Assembly: GCA_902776285.1 (NCBI GenBank)
Contig: CACYPK010000008.1
Coordinates: forward strand, 1 to 64,000
Length of the DNA: 64,000 nucleotides
Origin: an uncultured Eubacteriales bacterium
GTDB lineage: Bacteria; Bacillota; Clostridia; Peptostreptococcales; Anaerovoracaceae
Direction of reading: 5' to 3'
The notes beneath the pieces are model-generated. The model was not told the origin of the DNA, searched no databases, and was given only the letters and a program-made list of their open reading frames with translations. Of this stretch, positions 39,697 through 47,497 are shown piece by piece; the stretch's first letter is position 1, and each line of letters starts with the position of its first letter. A program made the position numbers and the translations under genes.

Positions 39697-41301
39697 TTAC
39701 CACATGTTTTCATCCGGAATGTGCTCTATGGTTGGGTCAAGCGGCTCTTCGCGGAGCACCGTGCGCATGTACTGGCTGAACTCGTCGCGGATCGCCTGTC
39801 TTGTGTAGACTCTCGGGTCGCAGAGGTCGTGGCAAACCCATACAACGTGGATGCCTCTTTCGCGGCCCTGCTCTTCAAACATTCCATGGAGACCATCAAG
39901 AGCCTTGCAGCTCATGTGCTCCCACATCATTACCATGTCGGCGTTCATGATCTCGCAGAACTCCCAGAGCTCATCGACGAGAACTTTGTATCCGCCGTGT
40001 GTACGGTTACGCATGATCATGTTCTCGTTGAGCCATGCCATGTCGTACCATGCTTTCTCCCTGTTCTCAGGCGTATCTTCCTCTGCGATCGGCAGAGTAT
40101 TGACCATCGAGAGCATGTCCGTCAGAGGAACAACACCCCAGCAATGCATCATCCAGTAGAGCATGTGGATGTTGTACTGCGGCTGAACGCCCCATACGAT
40201 ACATCTGTGTCTGTACTCAGGGCAGATCATGGTCTTTCTCTTGTAGCCCTGCTCGACCAGCTTGCTGATCTTCTTGTCCTTAGGCGGGAAGAGCGGCGAC
40301 CTTCCGCAGTTGCCCATGTAGTTAGTGTCGTTGTAGAGCGAGAATACGGAACCTACGAACTGCGGATAGTCAGTTGAATTGGTTTCGAGCCAGAACGCGC
40401 GGTGCCTTGTCGCGTCGTTTACTCTGGCCGCGCTCTCAAAGTAGTGCTTCCAGTCCCACTTCTCATGAGCGTGCTCTTCGATGAACTTTACAGCTTCCTT
40501 CATGTCGTTGGCTGCGTACTCCTGCACATCCGGTTCTCTGTGGCGGAGCGGAGCGGTCAGCTGGAACGTCGGGATGCCGTACTCTCTCTCGAGTCTGTGC
40601 GCGATAACGCCGTTGCCCATCAGTGAGCCGTCGCAGGTGGTGTTGACCTGTACCGCGCAGCAGCCGAGTACCGCGAAGTCGTCATCTATCGAGATGCCGG
40701 CCTCGGCCTCAGGCATCGGGCAGACATCGCCCGGAAGACCGAATTCCTGCGCCACGTCCAGATAGTGGGTGGTGGAGTTCTGAGTCAGCAGGTTTGCGAC
40801 GAACATCGTAGGGACCTCTCTGAGGATGGCTGTCGTCTCCTTGAATCCCATCATGAACGCTGTCATCGCGTTCTCGTCCGTCAGTACGCATGTATCCGAG
40901 AATTTCTTGTTGTTGCCGGTACGGCGGTCGCCCTTGAAGATGTTGTCCATCGTCTTGGCCACGTCGTAGATGACGAAATTCATGGCAGTGTGCGTGATGC
41001 GCAGAGGCTCGTCTCTGAGACCGAGCGTGAACTTATCCATCATGTAAGGAACTGCCAGATAGTTGGCCATCCATCTGTAGCGGAACATCGCCTTGATGTT
41101 GCGTGGCTTCGCGATGAATCTCGCGAGGATGGACATGATGTAGAGCCATCTTGTGTAATCGTAGAACGTGTCCTTGACGCCTCTCCATTCACGGCGGACA
41201 AAGACCTTGGTCTTGCCGTTGGTAGGGTAGAGCTGACCCAAAGTCTGGTCGCCCTTTTTCTTTTTAGGGTTAGTGATCTTCTTGACCGTTTTGAATGCCA
41301 T
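39697..41301 (-). CDS. 2-hydroxyacyl-CoA dehydratase family, alpha-type subunit 3
   Basis: A 534-residue alpha-type subunit. Cysteine sites common to the three alphas appear as TTCDGSLMGNG, MHCWGVVPLTDMLS and SCKALDGLHGMFEE; the block VFVRREWRGVKDTFYDYTRW aligns with alpha 1 (VPVRREWRGAADTAYDFYRW). It overlaps the beta 3 stop codon by one base, as in pair 1. Unlike pairs 1 and 2 it has no small membrane protein downstream and no nearby activator gene, so it presumably depends on the activator 20 kb away. Substrate not determined. Confidence 0.88.
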   Translation of the reverse strand: MAFKTVKKITNPKKKKGDQTLGQLYPTNGKTKVFVRREWRGVKDTFYDYTRWLYIMSILARFIAKPRNIKAMFRYRWMANYLAVPYMMDKFTLGLRDEPLRITHTAMNFVIYDVAKTMDNIFKGDRRTGNNKKFSDTCVLTDENAMTAFMMGFKETTAILREVPTMFVANLLTQNSTTHYLDVAQEFGLPGDVCPMPEAEAGISIDDDFAVLGCCAVQVNTTCDGSLMGNGVIAHRLEREYGIPTFQLTAPLRHREPDVQEYAANDMKEAVKFIEEHAHEKWDWKHYFESAARVNDATRHRAFWLETNSTDYPQFVGSVFSLYNDTNYMGNCGRSPLFPPKDKKISKLVEQGYKRKTMICPEYRHRCIVWGVQPQYNIHMLYWMMHCWGVVPLTDMLSMVNTLPIAEEDTPENREKAWYDMAWLNENMIMRNRTHGGYKVLVDELWEFCEIMNADMVMMWEHMSCKALDGLHGMFEEQGRERGIHVVWVCHDLCDPRVYTRQAIRDEFSQYMRTVLREEPLDPTIEHIPDENMW

Positions 41302-42503
41302 TACTTCTCACCTCCCTGGATCTTCTTTATTTCTATGCTTTCAATGAAGGCCTGTACACGGGTACGCATCTGGCCTGCGCCGGCGTTGATGTTATACGGT
41401 CTGTCTACCGAGAGCACCGGGAATCCGTAATCCTCCCTCAGCATGTGCGAGCCCAGCATCCTCTCGTAAGCCCACGGGTCGCAGAACTTGACCTGCTCGT
41501 AGATGATGCCGTCGGCTCTATACTCTTTGGCGAGATCCGCGACGTATTTCTTGCGGCCGTAGACCTTCTCCATGTTCATAGTACGCGGGCACTGTCCAAT
41601 CATCGTGTAGTGGCGGCAGATCTGCGTGAGAATGTCGTCTTCCGAATCCGGGTCGATAGGGATCGGAACCCTGCCCGGCAGCGAGCCGAAGCAGAACCTG
41701 TCGGCGCATACATAGGTGTCGCAGCCTTCGATCAGCTTGATCATGCCGATGTCATCGATCTCGGAGCCGACCACCATGACGCGCGCGCGCCACTTCTTGC
41801 CGTCAGGCTCTCTTGTTTTGATCTCTTCGAGAGTTTCTCTGAGCTTATCGATAAGCAGGTATTTCGGTGCCAAATATGTCGCCAGCGTAAGTACATGGAA
41901 TTCATAGCCCGTGATGCGCGGATCGTCCTCTTTGCGGAATTCACCGATCTCCTGTATAAGTCTGCAGACTTCGTTGTGCTCCTCGACCGCCTTGAGAATG
42001 GCTTCTTCGGAGATGTCGATGCCGTAATTCTCCTGTAACGGCTTAAGGATGTGGTTGGTGGTCTGCAGTTTCAGAAGCTGGACGCCGTTTTCGGTCGCCT
42101 TCATCGGGATCTCCATGTACTGGTAGAAGAACTTGTCCTTGCCTTCGTCCATGGTGTGCAGCAGTTCCATGTTTTCGGCGGCGCGGTTCATCATTGTGCA
42201 GCCATCTGCCGCGATCAGGCAGTCCGCGAAGTTGAATCCTCCCTCGATCGCTCTCTCCAGCAGCGCCCTGCTCGTCTCGCACAGAAAGCTCGTCATATAA
42301 TAAGTAGCTATGTCGAGCGAGCCGGAATTAGGCGCAAAAAGACGAACCGAGAAGCAGTTGCCAAGGTTCATCAGCGGTTCCGGTATGTTCTCGCACGTAA
42401 ACGCCGCGCAGATCTTACCGTCCTTCTTGGCCTGTTCGATCAGTTCGTTGTTTGCATTCTGCAGGAGGTTCTCAAAATACAAAAGATGCTTGAGGTCTTT
42501 CAT
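41301..42503 (-). CDS. 2-hydroxyacyl-CoA dehydratase family, beta-type subunit 3
   Basis: A 400-residue beta-type subunit with the same frame as the other two: KDLKHLLYFENLLQNANNE, CETSRALLERAIEGGFNF near 77, DGCTMMNRAAE near 105, FCDPWAYERML near 348 and the ending GQMRTRVQAFIESIEIKKIQ. It is more similar to beta 1 than to beta 2 in the opening and closing regions by eye. An AGAGGAGA site precedes the ATG, and a promoter with an internal palindrome lies about 110 bp upstream. Confidence 0.9.
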   Translation of the reverse strand: MKDLKHLLYFENLLQNANNELIEQAKKDGKICAAFTCENIPEPLMNLGNCFSVRLFAPNSGSLDIATYYMTSFLCETSRALLERAIEGGFNFADCLIAADGCTMMNRAAENMELLHTMDEGKDKFFYQYMEIPMKATENGVQLLKLQTTNHILKPLQENYGIDISEEAILKAVEEHNEVCRLIQEIGEFRKEDDPRITGYEFHVLTLATYLAPKYLLIDKLRETLEEIKTREPDGKKWRARVMVVGSEIDDIGMIKLIEGCDTYVCADRFCFGSLPGRVPIPIDPDSEDDILTQICRHYTMIGQCPRTMNMEKVYGRKKYVADLAKEYRADGIIYEQVKFCDPWAYERMLGSHMLREDYGFPVLSVDRPYNINAGAGQMRTRVQAFIESIEIKKIQGGEK

Positions 42504-42616
42504 ATTATCTCTCCTCTTTCTTATTAAATCCCTCTCAACACTGACCCGGTCACTTTTGCAGCGCGTATAAGAATACGGGGCACGTAATGTCCCGGTTCAG
42601 TTTCCTTGTTGATAAA

Positions 42617-42646
42617 AGTTTAACCCCTACAGAGGGTTATTATCAA
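42617..42646 (-). promoter_or_regulatory. Predicted promoter of dehydratase pair 3 with palindromic operator
   Basis: Minus-strand TTGATA (42641-42646) and TAAACT (42617-42622) are 18 bp apart. The spacer is filled by the palindrome TAACCC-N7-GGGTTA (42621-42639), an ideal place for a repressor or a MerR-type activator. A related site lies at 28622-28640 upstream of pair 2. Confidence 0.5.
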
Positions 42647-42745
42647 GGGCTAAAGACACGCCTATTGTTTTTTTGTATCATCCGTTCGGCCTCCTGTGGC
42701 CTCCTGTGGCCTCACGGCAGCTGCCTGCCGATCGCGCTGCTCTAT

Positions 42746-42818
42746 AATGCTTTCTGTAATCATTCGGTGTTGCCGTAAAGTTGAAGGCATTGACCTGCGG
42801 AGACCTTGCTCCTCCGAT
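42746..42818 (+). repeat. 75-nt structured repeat, copy 1
   Basis: Same plan as copies 2 and 3: AATGCTTTCT ... TTGAAGGCATT outer stem with one change, CGGTGTTGCCG inner hairpin in which a G-T pair replaces G-C, then CGGAG ... CTCCG. Confidence 0.65.
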
Positions 42819-42995
42819 AAAGGCTGTCCGGACGGGTATAGCAACGCCCGCCGGCCGGCGCTGGCGCTCCCGGGGCAGACAGTATGAATGTTACAGCATC
42901 GCTTCGAGCGCTCCAATCGAAAAAAGGTCATTTATTGTTGGATTTAGTGCTTTTTCGGTTTGCGATTTTGTCCGGTTTTTCTTTATTCTTTTTGT

Positions 42996-43850
42996 ATGAT
43001 CAGCAAATACAGAATCCTGACAAATAAAGTATTGAATGCTCTGATCCAAATTGAGCAAAACCAGACGGCAAGGCTTGAGCAACTCAGAGAATACGAAGGC
43101 CTTTCTCTCAAATATGATAAGCGCGCCGGCGGGAAAGGATATTACTCGGTTTCACGGGGAAAGAGCGTCGATGGCGCCCGCACATTTCATTATCTGGGCA
43201 GTGAAGCGAATGACACAGTACGGTATGTGAAGGAGTATCGCCACCTGAAAGCTGCACTTAAGGCCATTGGGAAAGACATCAGACTGCTTAAGATGGTTCA
43301 GTCACGGCTGGAGGATTATGACAGTAGCTCTATTGACTTGCGTCTCCCAGAAACATACAGGCAGGGCTTACTGAGCACAAACTCTGCTACAGACCCGCGG
43401 GCGGTCCTCTGGAAAAAAGAATCGGAAGGACTCAAGGCCTCTTACATAGCAGTCCATGGGGTATTTCATCCGGAAGAACTGACCCAGCCAACTGACGACG
43501 GCTCAATGGTAAGATCCAAGTCCGAGGCTTCCATCTATAACCTTCTGCTGAGGATGGGGATCACGTTTGTATACGAACTGCCGACAAAAACAAGGACCAA
43601 AACCCGCTTTCCGGATTTTTCAATTCTTTCGGAAGTAGATTACAAAACGGTCATCCTGATAGAGCACCAGGGTATGATGGGTGAAACTGAATACAAGGAA
43701 CGCTTCAATGACAGAGTTTACGATTACTTACGAGCCGGCTATATATCCTGCATCAATATTTTCTACACCTTTGATTCAATAGACGGCAGCGTTAACACCA
43801 ATCCTATATTGGATATCATAAACCTGAAGATACGGCCTGCAGTTAATTGA
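42996..43850 (+). CDS. Uncharacterised protein with PD-(D/E)XK nuclease-like C-terminus
   Basis: A 284-residue protein if started at 42996; no good ribosome site is seen, so the start is uncertain. The N-terminal 90 residues are helical and basic, with the YYSV ... FHYLG segment. The C-terminal half shows the pattern VRSKSEASIYNLLLRMGITFVYE, then TRFPDFSIL, then VILIEHQGMM, which matches the glutamate, aspartate and E-x-H/K-type positions of a widespread clostridial family of putative nucleases (usually WEHFG). Codon use is more AT-rich than the neighbouring genes. It lies inside a large inverted repeat, upstream of array A2, which suggests a selfish or mobile unit. Confidence 0.65.
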   Translation: MISKYRILTNKVLNALIQIEQNQTARLEQLREYEGLSLKYDKRAGGKGYYSVSRGKSVDGARTFHYLGSEANDTVRYVKEYRHLKAALKAIGKDIRLLKMVQSRLEDYDSSSIDLRLPETYRQGLLSTNSATDPRAVLWKKESEGLKASYIAVHGVFHPEELTQPTDDGSMVRSKSEASIYNLLLRMGITFVYELPTKTRTKTRFPDFSILSEVDYKTVILIEHQGMMGETEYKERFNDRVYDYLRAGYISCINIFYTFDSIDGSVNTNPILDIINLKIRPAVN

Positions 43851-43900
43851 ACCTCCCTTTTGGGAAGCCTTGCGTTTAATACACCTCCCAAGGAGGAGCC

Positions 43901-44227
43901 ATTACGAACAATAGACTTTGGTTGGGCATGATGTTCGTAATTGAAAGTGAATTATTACGAACAAACAGCATACAGAGTGTTTGGTGTTCATAATGATGGG
44001 TGGATTATTATGAACATAGCAGGGTAATTGCCTTGATTGTTCGTAAAATGAGCGTTTTGGGAATAACCATAGCAGTGTTTATTACGAACAATTGCCTTGG
44101 TTGTTGGCTATTGTTCGTAATGAAGAAGAGATTGTTACGAACATGCGGGCATGATCTGCTTGAATGTTCGTAGTATTAGATAGTTGGTTACGAACACAGC
44201 AAGATAATTGCCCAAATTGTTCGTAAA
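43901..44227. repeat. Phased inverted-word array A2
   Basis: Twelve copies of the word seen in array A1, strictly alternating: ATTACGAACA-type at 43901, 43954, 44007, 44081, 44134, 44187 and TGTTCGTAAT-type at 43932, 43985, 44038, 44112, 44165, 44218. Centre distances are 31, 22, 31, 22, 31, 43, 31, 22, 31, 22, 31 bp. At 43985/44007 both partners changed together (TGTTCATAAT with ATTATGAACA), keeping the palindrome. The stretches between words vary. Confidence 0.88.
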
Positions 44228-44341
44228 TGAAAGCGGCGCCCTTGCAAGCGCCACGATTATATTGCCTTTGTTATTGAAACCTGTCTGCTCCGAGAACCCA
44301 GCGCCGGCCGGCGGGACTACTATGCCGCCCGTACAGCATTT

Positions 44342-44414
44342 TGCGGAGGAGCAAGGCCTCCGCAGATCATTGCTTTCAACCTTACGGCAACGCCGAATGA
44401 TTACAGAAAGCATT
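44342..44414 (-). repeat. 75-nt structured repeat, copy 2
   Basis: On the minus strand: AATGCTTTCT ... TTGAAAGCAAT, CGGC-GTT-GCCG, then TGCGGAGG/CCTCCGCA, the best-paired second hairpin of the three copies. It is part of the right arm of the 42690-44460 inverted repeat. Confidence 0.65.
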
Positions 44415-44538
44415 ATCGAGCGTGACAATCGGCTAAGCAGTCCGGTGAGCCCACAGGAGGGCGAACCGGTAGATCAGTTCGTGTGGCCACTCTGATTTTA
44501 GGTAGGGTCTTTGCGGAATGGCAGATACGCGCGTATGA

Positions 44539-45684
44539 CTATTCCGCTTTGGAGAGCATCTCCGCGAATTTGGACATGGTTCCCGAAATGTCGATCTGCT
44601 GCGGGCAGACGGCAGCGCAGGCTCCGCATCCTATGCAGGCCGAAGGGAGCTCGTCCGCATCCCAGCTGGCCAGGGCCATTGGGGCGATGAATCCGCCCTC
44701 GCTGTAAGCGTGCTCATTGTATAGTTCAAGTATGCGCGGGATCTCAAGCTCCATCGGGCATTTTGACATGCAGTACTTGCAGCCGGTGCACGGAACAGTT
44801 CCGGAGTTCTTGCCGGTAGTGTCGAAGTGGGCTGCCGTCAGAAGTGTTGCTATGTCGTCATCGCTGAGCATCTTTTTCTCATCAAAGAAGGCGATGTTCT
44901 GCTTCAGCTGATCAAAATTGGACATTCCCGAAAGGATCATCGTGACTCCCGGAACGGTCTCCACGAAGGAGAACGCCCAGTTTGCCGGTGTCCAGTCCGG
45001 ATTGCTCTTGGCCAGCATCTTTTCTCCGCCGAGGCAAGACTTTGCCAGCTTGCCGCCGCGCAGAGGTTCCATGACCCAGATAGGGATGCCGATGTTGTTG
45101 AGCTCCTCGACCTTGTCCTTGGCGTTCTGGAATTCAAAGTCAAGATAGTTGAGCTGTATCTGGCAGAACTCGATATGCTCAAAGTGCTTCATGATGAAAC
45201 GGTGCATGACCTCAAGGCTGCCGTGGCACGAGAATCCCAGATGGCGGATCTTGCCCTCTGCCTTCATCTTCAGCAGGAAGTTCGTGAGTTCTTCATCCTC
45301 GAGGTACTTGTCGATGTTCAGCTCGCACACATTGTGATAGAGATAGAAATCGAAGTAGTCGGTCTGACATTTCTCAAGCTGCCTGTTGAATATCTCTTCG
45401 TGCTTTCCGAAGTTGGACAGGTCGTAGCCCGGGAACTTAGTTGTCAGATAGAAGCTGCTGCGGTCGTACTTGCTGAGAGCTTCGCCGATGACTGTCTCGC
45501 TGTTTCCGTCATGATAACCCCAGGCGGTATCGTAATAATTTATGCCGTTGGCCATGGCGTAGTCGACCATCTCCTGCACAGCGGCAGGATCGGGTCTGCT
45601 GTCATCGCCGTCGATGCACGGCAGGCGCATGCAGCCCAAGCCGAGGCCCGAAAGTTTCAAATCTTTAAAATCGTTGTAATACAT
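44539..45684 (-). CDS. Aldo/keto reductase with C-terminal two-cluster ferredoxin domain
   Basis: A 381-residue oxidoreductase; the ATG at 45684 follows TAGGTG. Residues about 1-270 give the aldo/keto reductase barrel (LGLGCMRLP; active-site tyrosine in YYDTAWGYHDG near 50; LGFSCHG near 145). Residues about 285-381 carry two 4Fe-4S cysteine motifs, CTGCKYCMSKCP and CIGCGACAAVCPQ. Such proteins are common in anaerobes, but their substrates are mostly undefined; the clusters suggest electron exchange with ferredoxin. It follows the CooT-like gene on the same strand. Confidence 0.92.
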   Translation of the reverse strand: MYYNDFKDLKLSGLGLGCMRLPCIDGDDSRPDPAAVQEMVDYAMANGINYYDTAWGYHDGNSETVIGEALSKYDRSSFYLTTKFPGYDLSNFGKHEEIFNRQLEKCQTDYFDFYLYHNVCELNIDKYLEDEELTNFLLKMKAEGKIRHLGFSCHGSLEVMHRFIMKHFEHIEFCQIQLNYLDFEFQNAKDKVEELNNIGIPIWVMEPLRGGKLAKSCLGGEKMLAKSNPDWTPANWAFSFVETVPGVTMILSGMSNFDQLKQNIAFFDEKKMLSDDDIATLLTAAHFDTTGKNSGTVPCTGCKYCMSKCPMELEIPRILELYNEHAYSEGGFIAPMALASWDADELPSACIGCGACAAVCPQQIDISGTMSKFAEMLSKAE

Positions 45685-45760
45685 AAAGCACCTACTTTCT
45701 GTCATTTGGCGGCAGCGCCGGCAGGGTTTTTCACCGGCGTGACACAGCCGCGGCGATAAC

Positions 45761-45946
45761 TTATCCGCGGACTATAACATAGTTTTCCATCAGATCGACT
45801 TTCTCCAGAGTCCCGTCAAAAGTCGTGCGAATGCCCATCAGGTCCGTGAAGATGATCTTTCCTCCGTCTACCTTGATGTCCGCTACATTCTTCGCGAGCA
45901 TGTTCGCGTCATTTACTTCATTTTTATATACTACCGAAAGGCACAT
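45761..45946 (-). CDS. cooT: CooT-family nickel-binding protein
   Basis: A 61-residue protein beginning MCLSVVYKNE, with AKNVADIKVDGGKIIFTDLMG and the ending KVDLMENYVIV. This is the small SH3-like CooT family, in which the N-terminal cysteine 2 binds nickel at the dimer interface and which assists CO dehydrogenase maturation in Rhodospirillum. Length and key cysteine are conserved. No CODH gene is in the window, but CooC-like, His-rich and ACS-like genes are, so nickel handling is a recurring theme. Confidence 0.88.
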   Translation of the reverse strand: MCLSVVYKNEVNDANMLAKNVADIKVDGGKIIFTDLMGIRTTFDGTLEKVDLMENYVIVRG

Positions 45947-46023
45947 CCCAGTATCCTCCTTGCTGTAATTCCTGCTCTCTTCTTATCTGTTTAAGCTGTA
46001 TTGTTTTCTGTCGGCCTCGTGTC

Positions 46024-46644
46024 TTACTTTTTTATTTCGTCCCAGTCGATGCGCTCGTTTTTATAGAAATAGTATCTGTCTCTTTTGCTTATCTCGCGCG
46101 CGACTCTGCACGGGTTGCCGTAGGCTACGACTCCGGCAGGGATGTCCTTTGTGACAACGCTGCCCGCGCCGATCACCGACCACTTTCCTATGGTCACGCC
46201 CGGCAGGATGACAGCTCCCGCGCCTATCCATACTCCTTCCTCTATGTGTACGTCCTTGTTGAACTGAAGGAACGATTCCTTGCGGAGCTCCGGCAGTACG
46301 GGATGCCCGGCGGTCACGACCGTCACGTTCGGGCCGAACTGGACCCAGTCGCCGATGTAGATATGTCCGTCATCGACGAGCGTCAGGTTGAAGTTGGCGT
46401 AAATGTTGGAGCCGAAATGCACGTGCTTGCCGCCCCAGTTAGCGTACAGCGGCCGCTGGATGAAGACGTTGTCGCCGCATTCAGTGAAGGCCTCTTTCAT
46501 GAAGCGCTTCTGTTCTTCTCTCTGCGAAGGCTTCAGGCTGTTGAACTCGAAGAGCCTGTCCTGAAGGACCGTCTGCTCTGAACAGAATTCTTCCATATTG
46601 GGATCATACAGCATTCCTGCCTGCATTTTTTCCTTCTCTGTCAT
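46024..46644 (-). CDS. Sugar O-acetyltransferase (maltose/galactoside type)
   Basis: A 206-residue left-handed beta-helix acetyltransferase of the LacA/Maa class that uses acetyl-CoA. After the N-terminal MAC domain (KMQAGMLYDPNMEEF) come hexapeptide repeats such as NIYANFNLTLVDDGHIYIGDWVQFGPNV and GAVILPGVTIGKWSVIGAGSVVTKDIPAGVVAYGNPCRV. The catalytic histidine is in VTAGHPV near 115. It stands alone, with a palindromic site in front. Probably a general sugar-detoxifying acetyltransferase. Confidence 0.92.
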   Translation of the reverse strand: MTEKEKMQAGMLYDPNMEEFCSEQTVLQDRLFEFNSLKPSQREEQKRFMKEAFTECGDNVFIQRPLYANWGGKHVHFGSNIYANFNLTLVDDGHIYIGDWVQFGPNVTVVTAGHPVLPELRKESFLQFNKDVHIEEGVWIGAGAVILPGVTIGKWSVIGAGSVVTKDIPAGVVAYGNPCRVAREISKRDRYYFYKNERIDWDEIKK

Positions 46645-46656
46645 CTTACCCCTTTT

Positions 46657-46673
46657 ATGACATGACCTGTCAT
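46657..46673. promoter_or_regulatory. Palindromic site upstream of the acetyltransferase
   Basis: ATGACA-TGACC-TGTCAT is a perfect 6-bp inverted repeat 12 bp ahead of the acetyltransferase ATG, placed where a bound repressor would block transcription or translation. The regulator is unknown. Confidence 0.4.
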
Positions 46674-46701
46674 TTTATTAGAATTGTTATAACATCTTGC
46701 G

Positions 46702-46737
46702 AAAACCACTTGTTTTGGCGTCCCGGAAAGTGGTTTT
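46702..46737 (-). terminator. Terminator of the FMN reductase gene
   Basis: On the minus strand AAAACCACTT and AAGTGGTTTT pair over 10 bp around a 16-nt loop. The stem begins within the stop codon of the FMN reductase gene and ends in TTTT. Confidence 0.6.
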
Positions 46738-47362
46738 ACTTGCCGTCCGGGAAGCTGGTGAACGAGTCGTGCTCCACTGCCGGCATTCCGTATTTTTCCT
46801 TTGCGTCAGCAATGGCTTTGATCATGAACGCCATGTTGCGGGCGAGATTTCTCATCACCTGCAGTCCCTCTGCATCCTTCTTCACGTCCTCTGCCGTGAA
46901 TCCATGCACATTGTTCCAGTAAGTAGATGTCGCGATAGGCATGCCGCTGATGCTGAAATACTTGTTGAGCACATCGAAAGAAGCGGTTGTGCCTCCGCGC
47001 CTCGCGCTTACGACGCCCGCTCCGACCTTCATGTGCATATCATACTGAGCGCTGTAGAACAGTCTGTCGAGGAAGGAGATGAGAGTCCCGTTAGGTGAAC
47101 TGTAGTACACAGGGCTTCCGACCACGAGTCCGTCTGCCTTCTCGAGCTTGGCGTTGACCTCGTTCACAATGTCTTTGAATACACAGCCATCGTGAGTAGA
47201 GCAATATCCGCACGCGGCGCAGCCTCTGATGTCCTTGTTGCCGATGTGGATCAGTTCTGTCTCAACACCCTCTTCATTGAATGTCTTTATCATTTCGTCG
47301 AGCGCGGTCGCCGTGCACTGGTCGGCGCGCGGGCTTCCGTTTATAAGTATGACTTTTGCCAT
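46736..47362 (-). CDS. NADPH-dependent FMN reductase / flavodoxin-like protein
   Basis: A 208-residue flavoprotein. The ATG at 47362 follows ACGGAGGG and gives the usual N-terminus MAKVILINGSPRADQCTATAL, the FMN phosphate loop. CGYCSTHDGC near 62-71 is the iron-sulfur-like cysteine pattern of the iron-sulfur flavoprotein relatives, and VGSPVYYSSPNGTLISFLDRLFY near 95 is the flavin-contact region. It probably reduces quinones, metals or small electrophiles with NAD(P)H. It is a single-gene unit with its own terminator. Confidence 0.88.
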   Translation of the reverse strand: MAKVILINGSPRADQCTATALDEMIKTFNEEGVETELIHIGNKDIRGCAACGYCSTHDGCVFKDIVNEVNAKLEKADGLVVGSPVYYSSPNGTLISFLDRLFYSAQYDMHMKVGAGVVSARRGGTTASFDVLNKYFSISGMPIATSTYWNNVHGFTAEDVKKDAEGLQVMRNLARNMAFMIKAIADAKEKYGMPAVEHDSFTSFPDGK

Positions 47363-47497
47363 TTTTCCCTCCGTGTTTCTGTTCCGGTGATTTTGTTTTG
47401 TGTATACGCCCGCGCTTTTCATTTGCGCGGGGCTGTGTATCCGAGCCGGCGCTCTTTTTCGTTTGCGCCGGTATGTGTGCATGAGGCCACGCCCTTT

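Larger units (their letters stand above)
42504..42995. other. Intergenic region upstream of dehydratase pair 3
   Basis: Contains the pair 3 promoter and palindrome (42617-42646), then the left arm of a large inverted repeat (42690-42885) including structured-repeat copy 1, then an AT-rich stretch leading to the nuclease-like gene. GGCCTCCTGT is tandemly repeated near 42688-42710. No extra gene was recognised. Confidence 0.55.
42690..44460. mobile_element. Inverted-repeat unit carrying a nuclease-like gene
   Basis: Arms of roughly 180-195 bp at 42690-42885 and 44280-44460 are clearly homologous in inverted orientation (shared blocks include AATGCTTTCTGTAATCATTC, CCTTGCTCCTCCG and CGCCGGCCGGCGCTGG). 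Between them lie one plus-strand gene with a PD-(D/E)XK-like C-terminal region and array A2. The layout suggests a mobile or formerly mobile unit, but no transposase was recognised and no target duplication is obvious. Confidence 0.55.

Noticed and set aside
43901..44227. CRISPR-like array
   Set aside because: The repeated element is a 10-bp word in alternating orientation with 12- and 21-bp intervals, not a 23-40-bp direct repeat with spacers of 30 or more bp, and no cas gene is nearby.
44135..44428. Short conserved peptide (RRSxxSTLRQ) as a gene
   Set aside because: Similar peptides appear from all three structured-repeat copies, but starts, ends and lengths differ and no ribosome site is present; a nucleotide-level repeat explains them better.
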